64,000 bases of DNA, taken from the NCBI RefSeq assembly GCF_012524165.2, contig NZ_JABACJ020000005.1, positions 62,001 to 126,000 on the forward strand. Reading direction: 5' to 3'. Numbering within the stretch: position 1 is the first letter of the stretch; each line of letters opens with the position of its first letter. The notes beneath the pieces were generated by a model, which saw only the letters and a program-made list of their open reading frames with translations, ran no database searches and had not been told where the DNA came from. This document shows, piece by piece, positions 17,258 to 25,235 of this stretch. The position numbers and the translations under genes were made by a program. The stretch is from Faecalicatena faecalis (GTDB lineage Bacteria; Bacillota; Clostridia; Lachnospirales; Lachnospiraceae).

Positions 17258-18844
17258 CTACATGTATAAGGAGGTTCTGCAGATATTCCCATAGAGCACA
17301 ATCGAAACGGCTAAGAGAAATCCTGGAAAGCCGAGTATGATTCCCATTTGGTATTGTGGGAGGACAAGGCAGAGATACAAGGGAATCAAACTGCTTGCCA
17401 TACCGGTCATGATGGCAGCGATTACGGATACGGCACCACCCTTGACCGCATAATATTCACTCGTCCAGTCATATTTTGGAAACCGGATGTTCAAGAAAAG
17501 ACCAAGAACCGAGATGAAGAGGGCATATACAGTCGGAATGAGGAACATTCGCACAGTCTGTATGCCGGAAAGAGGAAAAGCTATCCGAAGCAAAAAGGCA
17601 CTCACATACAATACCGGAAGTATGACGGTCAAATTTACCGCGATCTTTGCATCAAAAATGGTCCTTGACGGTGCGGGGACAGAACACATGATCCAGCGGT
17701 TTTTTCCCTCTAAGGAAAGAGAGGGAGCTGTTGTTGAAGTCATGCTTACAAACAGTGACAAGGCAAGCGGCATGAGGTTTGCAAGCAGCCTTTTTATTTC
17801 CTGCGTTTCTAATTGCCTTTTCAGGGCGGGCGGCAGAAAGAAGACTGCGATGACGGTAAGGACAAAAAGCAGCACGATTCCAATACAGGAGTTTAATGCA
17901 TATATCGTACAGGAAGTTAAACGGCTCAATTCTTTCTTGTAAAGGGCCATGAAAGGGGAGGAGGCTTTTAACGTTCCAATCTGATACTTCCTGCCTGCAT
18001 GATAGGAGAATACGGCTGTATTCAAGGCTTTATAGTAGTGTGAAACAATACCTGTAAATATGGCTCCCAACAATATGGATATCAGAAGAAAGAGAAGAAA
18101 ACTTCCCCAGTCTGTATCGGACAAGGCGCGGGTGATCAGTGAAGCGGGTGGATAGTATTTGTTCACTGCATCAGCCAATGCCCTGCCAAGATCAGTAATC
18201 TGCGTCATATCCATGAACTGTGTCTTTACAGAAGCAAATACGATCAATAGAACGACCGTCGTACTCAAGATTAATGAGCATAGATTGCTGTGTTTGGTGC
18301 CTGAGGATGCAGCAACAATCCAGACTCCCAATGATAAAGAGAAAACCATAGGTATCACCGGTGTAAAAAGCAGTGCGCCCAATAAAAAGAAATAACTAGA
18401 AAGCGGCGGGTGCACGTATATGACATAAAGAATGCACGACGGCAGCATAGCGGCAGAACCAAGGAAAAGATTGATGAGGTATAATAAAGTAATTCGGCTT
18501 GCAACAATCGCAATCGTATTCACAGGCATACACATTACTAGGTCATAATCCTTTAAGCCAATCAGGACCCCGGTACTTTTCACGAAGGTGAGAATCAGTG
18601 TACTCAGAGCACAGAGGACCACCATGATCGTAGGGATAGCCCCGGCCAATCCAGCTTTAGCCATACGGCTGCTAAATTTTGCTGTATAGATGACAAAAAT
18701 GAGCGCAGCGGTAAGACCAAGGCCAGCGGTGATCAGAAAACGCTGCCGTTCCTGCTTATCATGGGAGTGAATCAGCTTGTTTATCCCAAAGAGATTGTAT
18801 AGCTGCAGCTTCAAAAGGAATCTATATTTGCTCATCATTCTCAA
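17258..18844 (-). CDS. ABC exporter permease, polytopic membrane protein
   Basis: This 528-residue protein has about 12 hydrophobic segments and no signal peptide. It resembles the large bacterial ABC-2-like permeases found beside single ABC ATPases in Firmicutes. The substrate is unknown. Its start lies inside the 3' end of the ATPase gene (23-bp overlap), showing translational coupling. It is the last gene of the regulator-controlled operon running leftward from 19834. I cannot place it in a named family more precisely than permease. Confidence 0.8.
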   Translation of the reverse strand: MRMMSKYRFLLKLQLYNLFGINKLIHSHDKQERQRFLITAGLGLTAALIFVIYTAKFSSRMAKAGLAGAIPTIMVVLCALSTLILTFVKSTGVLIGLKDYDLVMCMPVNTIAIVASRITLLYLINLFLGSAAMLPSCILYVIYVHPPLSSYFFLLGALLFTPVIPMVFSLSLGVWIVAASSGTKHSNLCSLILSTTVVLLIVFASVKTQFMDMTQITDLGRALADAVNKYYPPASLITRALSDTDWGSFLLFLLISILLGAIFTGIVSHYYKALNTAVFSYHAGRKYQIGTLKASSPFMALYKKELSRLTSCTIYALNSCIGIVLLFVLTVIAVFFLPPALKRQLETQEIKRLLANLMPLALSLFVSMTSTTAPSLSLEGKNRWIMCSVPAPSRTIFDAKIAVNLTVILPVLYVSAFLLRIAFPLSGIQTVRMFLIPTVYALFISVLGLFLNIRFPKYDWTSEYYAVKGGAVSVIAAIMTGMASSLIPLYLCLVLPQYQMGIILGFPGFLLAVSIVLYGNICRTSLYM

Positions 18845-19553
18845 TCACCTCCATGAATCGGTCCTCCAGACTATGGCTGCCCTTGATTTCGTCCATCGTC
18901 CCACTTGTTATCAGCTTCCCATGATTGATGATCGATACCCTGTCACAGAGCTTTTCCGCTACCTCCAGGACGTGGGTAGAGAAAAAGATGGCTGTTTTTG
19001 CCTCGCACAGCTCATGCATGATTTTTTTAAGATAGAAGGAGGCTTCTGGATCAAGTCCGACAAAAGGCTCATCCAAAACAAGCAGTTTCGGACGGTGGAC
19101 AAAGGCCCCGATCAAAGCCAGCTTTTGTTTCATGCCATGAGAGTAAGAGCTGACTAAATCACCTAAACAGTCTGTCAGCTTAAAGCAGTCGGCGTATGTG
19201 CGGATTCTGTCTGCGCGTTCCTTTGCAGGCACAGAAAACATATCACACATATAATTCAGGTATTGGATTCCTGTCACATAATCATATAAGTCCGGGTTGT
19301 CTGGAATATATGCTGTTAAGGATTTACATGTTACAGGCTCCTTCTTTACAGAGTGACCGTCGATGAGGATATCCCCTTCTTCAAAATCCATGATTCCAAC
19401 GACTGCACGGATGGTGGTGGTCTTTCCGGCTCCGTTGTGTCCGATGAAGGCGTGGATCTCCCCTTCCCTGACAGTCAGGCTGAGATGGTCAACGGCCCTT
19501 TTGTTCTCCGAGTAGATCTTGGAGAAATTTTTGATTTCTAATACGTTGCTCAT
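18822..19553 (-). CDS. ABC transporter ATP-binding protein
   Basis: This 243-residue ATPase is of the drug/bacteriocin export type. Walker A is GHNGAGKTT (about residues 39-47), the signature is SYSHGMKQKLAL, Walker B is LLVLDEPFVGLD and the switch region is FSTHVLE. Histidine replaces the second Gly of the usual LSGGQ, which is normal for this subfamily. It pairs with the overlapping permease and powers export of an unknown substrate. Confidence 0.93.
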   Translation of the reverse strand: MSNVLEIKNFSKIYSENKRAVDHLSLTVREGEIHAFIGHNGAGKTTTIRAVVGIMDFEEGDILIDGHSVKKEPVTCKSLTAYIPDNPDLYDYVTGIQYLNYMCDMFSVPAKERADRIRTYADCFKLTDCLGDLVSSYSHGMKQKLALIGAFVHRPKLLVLDEPFVGLDPEASFYLKKIMHELCEAKTAIFFSTHVLEVAEKLCDRVSIINHGKLITSGTMDEIKGSHSLEDRFMEVIENDEQI

Positions 19554-19573
19554 GCTGCAGACTTCCTTTCTTT

Positions 19574-19771
19574 TCAGTTCTTATATTTTTTGGTGATGGC
19601 CCAGCCGAGGAATGCGGGGACCGGGGCGAATAGCAGGATCACATATTTGTTGACGGCTCTGCCGGCCCCAGAAACCCCAAAGTGTATTGGAATTTCCTGG
19701 GGCAGTACAAAGGTAAGTGCCGCCAGGATAACTAAGGTGATTACTGTGATAACGATCCATTTTTTCTTCAT
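19574..19771 (-). CDS. Small DUF1648-type membrane protein
   Basis: A 65-residue protein with two membrane segments (residues 5-20 and 42-58) separated by the DUF1648 signature around LPQEIPIHFG, followed by Gly-Arg. DUF1648 forms the N-terminal part of SdpI-type immunity and membrane proteins; here it stands alone. AGGAGG 8 nt upstream supports this start rather than an upstream in-frame ATG inside the promoter. It is the first gene of the operon with the ABC ATPase and permease, so it may assist export or self-protection (inference). Confidence 0.72.
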   Translation of the reverse strand: MKKKWIVITVITLVILAALTFVLPQEIPIHFGVSGAGRAVNKYVILLFAPVPAFLGWAITKKYKN

Positions 19772-19800
19772 TGTGAAATCCTCCTCTAATATTCTTGATA

Positions 19801-19834
19801 TGATAATATTATCACTATGATAATAATAAGTCAA
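19801..19834 (-). promoter_or_regulatory. ABC exporter operon promoter with palindromic operator
   Basis: Read leftward: -35 TTGACT (19834-19829), 17 bp, -10 TAATAT (19811-19806). The perfect 14-bp palindrome TGATAATATTATCA (19801-19814) covers the -10 box. The identical palindrome lies at the same position in the promoter of the adjacent regulator gene. Confidence 0.88.
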
Positions 19835-19872
19835 GAAAAATCCTGCCCATATAAAATACAATCCGGGCAGGA
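19833..19872 (-). terminator. Terminator after the regulator gene
   Basis: Read leftward, the stem TCCTGCCC...GGGCAGGA (19872-19865 with 19848-19841) is followed by TTTTTC. It separates the regulator transcript from the exporter operon promoter that overlaps its end. Confidence 0.85.
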
Positions 19873-19878
19873 GGGGAA

Positions 19879-20412
19879 TTACTTTTGAGGAGGAGAAACA
19901 ATCAGGCCGATCGTACGTATATTTCTGTCTTCTCGTGACGGGTTTTCTGTAAAAGGCTTGATCGTATCGCCGATTTTTTTCACCAGGGCTTCCAGCTCCT
20001 CATCCGTCAGATACAGATGGGTCAGGGAGAAGCCCGATCTGTCATTGATAATATCAATGTTATCCTGACTACAGTATGTCTGGAATTGTTCGGCAAAGCC
20101 CAGCATATATTGCATGAAGGACTGCATGTACGCCTCACCGGAGTTTTGGTCGATCATTTCTTCGAATCCTTTTTTCATATCCATGGCTATGGCATAGGTT
20201 TTTTCGATAACGCCCCGAATCGGAGTTTCATTTACGATTTTCAGGATACCATCTGCTGTCATTTTCTTTAAATAACGATATAAGGTGGCCTGGGGAACAT
20301 CCGAAAGCGTCTCGGCCAAATGCTTGGCATTGGTTTCTTTACATTTCTGGACTTCCATGAAGATTTTACATTTAACAGGGTTCGTGAATGTATCCATTAT
20401 TTTCTGGTCCAT
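19879..20412 (-). CDS. Winged-helix transcriptional regulator of the ABC exporter operon
   Basis: This 177-residue protein has an ArsR-like/HTH_20 winged helix in residues 1-75: NPVKCKIFMEV, the recognition helix PQATLYRYLKKM, and a wing. A helical C-terminal region is probably for dimerisation or ligand sensing. Identical TGATAATATTATCA palindromes cover the -10 boxes of its own promoter and of the exporter operon. This predicts that it represses both, with release by an unknown inducer. The ligand cannot be read from the sequence. Confidence 0.82.
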   Translation of the reverse strand: MDQKIMDTFTNPVKCKIFMEVQKCKETNAKHLAETLSDVPQATLYRYLKKMTADGILKIVNETPIRGVIEKTYAIAMDMKKGFEEMIDQNSGEAYMQSFMQYMLGFAEQFQTYCSQDNIDIINDRSGFSLTHLYLTDEELEALVKKIGDTIKPFTENPSREDRNIRTIGLIVSPPQK

Positions 20413-20437
20413 AAGGTACCTCCGATTTTAGAATATG

Positions 20438-20471
20438 TGATAATATTATCATTTTGAGAGTATATTTTCAA
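20438..20471 (-). promoter_or_regulatory. Regulator promoter with the same 14-bp palindrome
   Basis: Read leftward: -35 TTGAAA (20471-20466), 17 bp, -10 TAATAT (20448-20443), covered by TGATAATATTATCA (20438-20451). The layout copies the exporter promoter almost base for base, pointing to autoregulation. Confidence 0.87.
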
Positions 20472-20563
20472 GAGGAAATCATCATATGTACAGACTGCCA
20501 ATGAAGACAGATACTTCCAGTGTTTTCGCAGGAGGTGATTATCCAGGTACCTCGAAATTCCCC

Positions 20564-20592
20564 TTGAGTCTTTGATGGGGAAAGGTTATAAT
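20564..20592 (+). promoter_or_regulatory. punA promoter
   Basis: -35 TTGAGT (20564-20569), 17-bp spacer, -10 TATAAT (20587-20592). The leader to punA is about 85 nt. I see no purine riboswitch core in it. Confidence 0.7.
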
Positions 20593-20686
20593 ACTCCCAG
20601 GTATGTTTTTAACCTCATTAAGGAAGCAGCAGAGCGAAGTTTAAATATCTGCTTGGGCGCAATAGAATAGATTGGGAGTGAATACA

Positions 20687-21508
20687 ATGAGCAAACAATA
20701 TGAAAAGTTATTAAAATGTTATGAATATTACAAGTCAGTAACAGATTTCAAACCGCGTGTCGGCCTGATCCTGGGATCTGGTCTTGGGAATTATGGGAGA
20801 AATATGAAGGTCGTGAAGGAAATCCCCTATGGAGATATCCCGGGATTTCCTGTGTCCACAGTACAAGGACATGACGGACGTTTCCTTCTTGGTTATATCA
20901 GTGAGGTCCCAGTGGTCGTAATGAAAGGACGGGTGCATTATTATGAGGGCTACTCCATAGAAGATGTGGTCCTGCCTACCCGATTAATGAAGATGATGGG
21001 AATCGAAGTCCTGTTTCTGACAAATGCTTCCGGCGGGATCAACAGGACATTTCATGTGGGGGATTTCATGATGATCACAGATCAGATCTCTAACTTTGTT
21101 CCATCCCCTCTGATCGGAGAGAATGTATCCGAGCTGGGGACACGTTTCCCGGATATGACACATATCTACGATGTGGAGCTGATGGAGCTGATACAAAAGA
21201 CAGCAGAGACGGAACATATTCGGATTCAGGAGGGCGTTTATCTCCAGACGACGGGACCAAATTTTGAGAGCCCGGCAGAGATTAGGATGTTTGCCACATT
21301 GGGGGCTGATGCTGTCGGGATGAGTACGGCATGTGAGGCCATTGCAGCACGCCATGCAGGTGTGCGGGTATGTGGAATCTCCTGCGTGTCCAACATGGCA
21401 TGTGGAATCACGGGAGAAGAACTGAGCCATTTAGATGTGCAGGCAGTCGCAGATCAGAGAGCAGAGGAATTTGAACGCCTGGTGACACGGATCATTGAGA
21501 AGCTTTAA
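20687..21508 (+). CDS. punA: Purine-nucleoside phosphorylase (PNP/MTAP family)
   Basis: This 273-residue enzyme cleaves purine (deoxy)nucleosides with phosphate, releasing base and (deoxy)ribose 1-phosphate. Features: the phosphate-binding start ILGSGLG, VQGHDGRF, KGRVHYYEGYS, TNASGGIN and the C-terminal GISCVSNMACGI. The size and motifs are those of the trimeric PunA class. A TTG at 20672 is in frame, but ATG 20687 has GGGAG at 8 nt and the usual start. It is followed by an MtaD-like deaminase, so the operon handles nucleosides. Confidence 0.93.
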   Translation: MSKQYEKLLKCYEYYKSVTDFKPRVGLILGSGLGNYGRNMKVVKEIPYGDIPGFPVSTVQGHDGRFLLGYISEVPVVVMKGRVHYYEGYSIEDVVLPTRLMKMMGIEVLFLTNASGGINRTFHVGDFMMITDQISNFVPSPLIGENVSELGTRFPDMTHIYDVELMELIQKTAETEHIRIQEGVYLQTTGPNFESPAEIRMFATLGADAVGMSTACEAIAARHAGVRVCGISCVSNMACGITGEELSHLDVQAVADQRAEEFERLVTRIIEKL

Positions 21509-21543
21509 ACAGATGATTTTTAGAGAGGAGAAAGGACAAGAAG

Positions 21544-22821
21544 ATGAATATACGGATTTATAATGTAAGGATTCTGACCATGGAGGCGGGAAAGGGGATT
21601 TTCCGCGGTGAGGTGTGGGTAAAAGGAGATACCATTGCCTATGCAGGGCCTGTGATATTAGATTCTAAGGAAAAGTGGGACCAGGAGATTGACGGCAGGG
21701 GCAACCTGCTCATGCCTGGATTCAAGAACGCACATACCCACTCTGCGATGACGTTTTTACGTTCCCATGCAGACGACATGAAGCTGGACGAGTGGCTGAA
21801 TACACGCGTGTTCCCGGCGGAAGCGAAGCTGACAGGGGAGGATATCTATTGGCTGAATAAGCTGGCCATCATGGAATACCTGACCAGCGGAATCACCTCT
21901 GTCTTCGATATGTACCTGAACAAACCTGCGGCCGAGCGTACGGTGAAGGACACCGGATACCGGATGGTCATCTGTGAGAGCATCAATGATTTTGGAGGAA
22001 CGATTCAGGAGGTAGAAGAAGATTATCACCGGTATAATCAGGACCCGGATCGTCGGATTTCTTATCAGCTCGGGTTCCATGCAGAGTATACGACAAGCAG
22101 AGAATTGATGGAAGGACTCTCAGGTCTTTCTGAAAAGTATAAAATCCCGGTCTATGTCCATTGTTCTGAGACTAAGAAGGAAGTGGAGGACTGCAGGACA
22201 CGCACAGGAATGACACCTGTTGCATACATGGATTCTCTGGGGCTGTTCGCTCATGGCGGCGGGCTGTTCCACGGAGTGCATATGGATGAGGGGGATTTTG
22301 ATATCATAAAAAAGAGAGGTCTTTATGTGGTGACGAACCCGGCCTCCAATTTGAAGCTTGCCAGTGGAATCGCGCCAGTAAAACGGTATCTGGATATGGG
22401 GATTCCTGTGGCGATCGGTACAGATGGACCGGCCAGCAACAACTGTCTGGACATGTTCCGGGAGATGTTTTTGACTACCGGACTGCAGAAAGCCGTCTGT
22501 GATGACCCGGAGGCAGTTCCGGCGATGGAAGTGCTAAAGATGGCAGCAGTCAACGGAGCATATGCAATGGGGCTTCCAGAGTGCGATACCTTGGCAGAGG
22601 GCAAGAAGGCAGATATGATCCTGATCGACCTGCAGCAGCCAAATATGCAGCCGCTGCAGAATATTGAGAAGAATCTGGTCTACAGTGGAAGCAAGCAGAA
22701 TGTGAAGATGACGATGGTCGGAGGCAGGGTGCTTTATCAGGATGGAAACTATTATCTGGATTCTTCCAAGGAAGAGATCTTTGCCAGGGCAAATGAATCA
22801 GCCAGACGTATATTAGGGTAA
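21544..22821 (+). CDS. mtaD: Amidohydrolase, methylthioadenosine/S-adenosylhomocysteine deaminase-like
   Basis: This 425-residue metal-dependent hydrolase of the ATZ/TRZ-MtaD group converts adenosyl compounds to inosyl compounds. Metal ligands seen: HTH in KNAHTHSAM, the later histidines in GFHAEYTT and YVHCSET, and D in GTDGPASNN. The N- and C-terminal strands form the composite beta-sandwich, with the usual LAEGKKADMILID near the end. Adjacency to punA suggests nucleoside salvage; the exact substrate (SAH, MTA or adenosine) is not determined. Confidence 0.85.
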   Translation: MNIRIYNVRILTMEAGKGIFRGEVWVKGDTIAYAGPVILDSKEKWDQEIDGRGNLLMPGFKNAHTHSAMTFLRSHADDMKLDEWLNTRVFPAEAKLTGEDIYWLNKLAIMEYLTSGITSVFDMYLNKPAAERTVKDTGYRMVICESINDFGGTIQEVEEDYHRYNQDPDRRISYQLGFHAEYTTSRELMEGLSGLSEKYKIPVYVHCSETKKEVEDCRTRTGMTPVAYMDSLGLFAHGGGLFHGVHMDEGDFDIIKKRGLYVVTNPASNLKLASGIAPVKRYLDMGIPVAIGTDGPASNNCLDMFREMFLTTGLQKAVCDDPEAVPAMEVLKMAAVNGAYAMGLPECDTLAEGKKADMILIDLQQPNMQPLQNIEKNLVYSGSKQNVKMTMVGGRVLYQDGNYYLDSSKEEIFARANESARRILG

Positions 22822-22915
22822 AAGGACAGAGGAAAAGAAATTCTGAGGGGGATGGATTTTCCAAGACAGGAGATATAGACACAGGGTGTAGATGATTAGA
22901 AAAGGGGCACATGAG

Positions 22916-23380
22916 ATGAAAGCAGCGATTTTTACGTTGGATACAGGGTTATATAAAGCAAAGCAGGAGAGTGCAGCGGCAAATGCATTGAAGCGGATGC
23001 TGATGCAGGTGGGCTTTGATGTGAAGGCAGCAGGCGTCCTGCCAGAGGACCGGAAGGTATTGACTGCTGTCTTAAAGAGATTGACAGATACAGACAGCGT
23101 GGATCTGGTACTGACAACAGGTGCCGTGGGAATTCAGAAGCGTGATTGTGCGCCGGATGTAGTGGCGGAGATTTCTGACAGGCTCCTGCCAGGAATTCCA
23201 GAGGCTGTGAGGGCCTATAATCTGCGTTATACGAAGAAGGCGATTCTGGATCGTTCCAATGCCGGAATCAGAAGGAATACACTGATCGTGAACCTGCCGG
23301 AGAATGCAAAGGCGGCAATGGACAGTCTGGAATATATTCTGCCGGAATTAGTACAAGTAGTGGAGATATTGAGTCTATGA
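22916..23380 (+). CDS. MoaB/MogA-like molybdopterin-binding fold protein
   Basis: This 154-residue protein has a MoCF_biosynth fold: an N-terminal Rossmann-like strand, then DLVLTTGAVGIQKRDCAPDV where MogA/MoaB have TTGGTG...RD.TPEA. The signature is altered (GAVG for GGTG). No other molybdenum-cofactor genes are nearby, so the role may have shifted. An upstream ATG at 22892 is in frame; 22916 has AAGGGG at 8 nt. Its last codon overlaps the next start (ATGA). Confidence 0.7.
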   Translation: MKAAIFTLDTGLYKAKQESAAANALKRMLMQVGFDVKAAGVLPEDRKVLTAVLKRLTDTDSVDLVLTTGAVGIQKRDCAPDVVAEISDRLLPGIPEAVRAYNLRYTKKAILDRSNAGIRRNTLIVNLPENAKAAMDSLEYILPELVQVVEILSL

Positions 23381-24111
23381 TAAAAGTAACCTATCTAAGC
23401 CACAGCGGCTTTTTAGTAGAATTAGAAGGAGCCTATTTTCTATTTGACTATTATAAAGGAGAACTGCCAGAGATCAAGACAGGAAAGCCATTTTTTGTCT
23501 TTGTCAGTCACGTACATCATGATCATTACCGAAAGGATATTTTTAAACTAAGGGAATATCTCCCGGAAATCTATTATATCCTATCCAGTGATGTAGAGGC
23601 AGAAGAGTCTCAGGATGTCAGAACAATGGGGCCGAATGAGGACCAGGAGATCGCAGGGTGCCGTGTAAGGACATTGCGCTCCACAGATGAGGGCGTGGCG
23701 TTTCTCGTTCAGTATGAGGGGATTACCTTATTCCATGCAGGAGACCTGAATTGGTGGCATTGGGAGGAAGAAAGCAAGGAATACAATACTTTGATGCGGC
23801 GGAACTATCAATATGAGATCAATAAGCTGAATGGGGAAAAGATCGATATTGCCTTTGTGCCGGTGGACCCAAGGCTGGGGGAACAGTATCACTTAGGGCT
23901 GGACTGTTTTATGAAGCGGACAGACACAAGAGCTGTTTTTCCGATGCATTTCTGGGACAATTATGGTATTTTTGACCGGCTTATGCTGGAGGAGAGTGCA
24001 CAGGAGTACGTCGATAAAATACAGAGAATTACAAAGGAAGGCCAGGTATTTGAGCTTCAGATACAAAAGGAGAAGTCCTTTGCCCAAAGTGTACGGGATA
24101 TATTGGAATAG
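23377..24111 (+). CDS. MBL-fold metallo-hydrolase
   Basis: This 244-residue protein has a metallo-beta-lactamase fold of the UlaG-like/DUF-type small hydrolases. The metal motif HVHHDHY lies near residue 47, with later ligands in LFHAGDLNWWHW and FPMHFWD. Substrates of such proteins range from lactones to phosphodiesters and are not predictable here. It is translationally coupled to the MoaB-like gene by a 4-bp overlap. Confidence 0.85.
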   Translation: MIKVTYLSHSGFLVELEGAYFLFDYYKGELPEIKTGKPFFVFVSHVHHDHYRKDIFKLREYLPEIYYILSSDVEAEESQDVRTMGPNEDQEIAGCRVRTLRSTDEGVAFLVQYEGITLFHAGDLNWWHWEEESKEYNTLMRRNYQYEINKLNGEKIDIAFVPVDPRLGEQYHLGLDCFMKRTDTRAVFPMHFWDNYGIFDRLMLEESAQEYVDKIQRITKEGQVFELQIQKEKSFAQSVRDILE

Positions 24112-24156
24112 TATTCAAATGATAGAATAATCAGAACAGGGAGTGATGTAGAAGAC

Positions 24157-24639
24157 ATGCAGGTGAAATTATATACGGATGGTGCGGCAAGAGGCAACCC
24201 GGATGGACCGGGAGGATATGGGGCCGTACTGGAATATGTGGATACAAAGGGAGAGCTTCATACAAAGGAGCTTTCACAGGGCTATGTGAAGACGACGAAT
24301 AACCGGATGGAGCTGATGGCGGTCATTACAGGGCTTGAGGCGCTGAACCGTCCCTGTGAGGTGGAGGTCTATTCAGATTCGAAGTATGTAGTGGATGCCT
24401 TTAATCAGCATTGGGTGGACGGATGGCTGAAAAAGGGCTGGAAACGAGGAAAGAATGAACCAGTTAAAAATGTGGATCTCTGGAAGAGGCTGCTGGCGGC
24501 TAAGTCACAGCATAAAGTGACCTTCCATTGGGTCAAGGGACATGATGGACATCCACAGAATGAACGATGTGACGAATTGGCTACAACGGCGGCGGATGGA
24601 AGCGGGCTGATCGTGGATGAAGGACTGGGGCAGAATTAG
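24157..24639 (+). CDS. rnhA: Ribonuclease HI
   Basis: This 160-residue enzyme cuts RNA in RNA-DNA hybrids. The four acidic catalytic residues are visible: D in [11 protein letters not shown] (residue 7), E in [10 protein letters not shown] in YSDSKYVVD and D in the C-terminal ERCDELAT, with the HWVKGHDGH loop. The length matches the E. coli type. No hybrid-binding N-terminal domain is present. Confidence 0.95.
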   Translation: MQVKLYTDGAARGNPDGPGGYGAVLEYVDTKGELHTKELSQGYVKTTNNRMELMAVITGLEALNRPCEVEVYSDSKYVVDAFNQHWVDGWLKKGWKRGKNEPVKNVDLWKRLLAAKSQHKVTFHWVKGHDGHPQNERCDELATTAADGSGLIVDEGLGQN

Positions 24640-24697
24640 TTCTTTTATGTTCATGTGATTTTACTTGCAAATTTACTGCAAAACCTGTCATTCATTC

Positions 24698-24726
24698 TGG
24701 ACAGGAAGAAAAATACATAGTATAAT
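24698..24726 (+). promoter_or_regulatory. rnpB promoter
   Basis: -35 TGGACA (24698-24703), 17 bp, perfect -10 TATAAT (24721-24726), placing the transcript start close to the RNA 5' end. A CCTGTC/GACAGG inverted repeat spans the -35 box. Confidence 0.75.
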
Positions 24727-24734
24727 AAACAAGT

Positions 24735-25106
24735 TAAGTAAGACAGACAATCGCGGCTGCATGAGCCGAAAGGCTGCAGGCGAGGAAAGTCCGGGCTTCA
24801 CAGGGCAGGATGCCGGATAACGTCCGGTGGAGGTGACTCCAAGGCCAGTGCAACAGAAATAAACCGCCGGAAGGCGTTCCTGACATTTGTCAGGTCTCGT
24901 GTTCCGGTAAGGGTGGAAAGGCAGTGTAAGAGACTACCGCCTTTCTGGTAACAGAAAGGGCACATGTAAACCCCATCCGAAGCAAGACCGAATATAAGCG
25001 ATGTGGCGGCCCGTCACGCTTTAGGTAGGTCGCTTGAGCCTGGTGGCGACATCAGGCCTAGATAGATGATTGTCCAACGACATAACCCGGCTTATCGTCT
25101 TGCTTA
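24735..25106 (+). ncRNA. rnpB: RNase P RNA, bacterial type B
   Basis: The catalytic RNA that trims tRNA 5' leaders. The 5' strand TAAGTAAGAC (24735-24744) pairs with GTCTTGCTTA (25097-25106) as helix P1. The conserved GAGGAAAGTCCGGGC block, the CAGTGCAACAGAAA segment, the GGTAAGGGTGGAAAGG region and the distal AGATAGATGATTG...ACATAACCCGGCTTA block are all present. The RNA is about 372 nt. It has its own promoter and terminator. With the spacing up to 25235 it fills the 596-bp gap between rnhA and the EAL gene. Confidence 0.96.
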
Positions 25107-25133
25107 ACCAGTTTTATGAAGAAGAACAACAGG

Positions 25134-25168
25134 GATGGTGCCGTGATCAGTTTACGGCATCATTTTTT
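25134..25168 (+). terminator. rnpB terminator
   Basis: GATGGTGCCGT pairs with ACGGCATCATT across a 9-nt loop and runs into T7. This places the upstream in-frame ATG at 25116 inside the rnpB terminator region and argues for the downstream start of the next gene. Confidence 0.9.
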
Positions 25169-25235
25169 TAATCATCAGGCAGTGAAGAGGATTTTGAATT
25201 TTTGCTTTACAGATTTAGGGAAAAGGGGGCAGGGC

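Noticed and set aside
20472..20686. Purine riboswitch upstream of punA
   Set aside because: The conserved core of the purine aptamer is not visible; only a normal promoter is seen.
22916..23380. Molybdenum cofactor biosynthesis locus
   Set aside because: The MoaB-like protein has an altered signature and no other cofactor genes lie nearby.
25116..25235. Longer start of the EIIC-EAL protein at 25116
   Set aside because: The extra 40 codons run through the rnpB terminator hairpin, and a good ribosome site lies before 25236.
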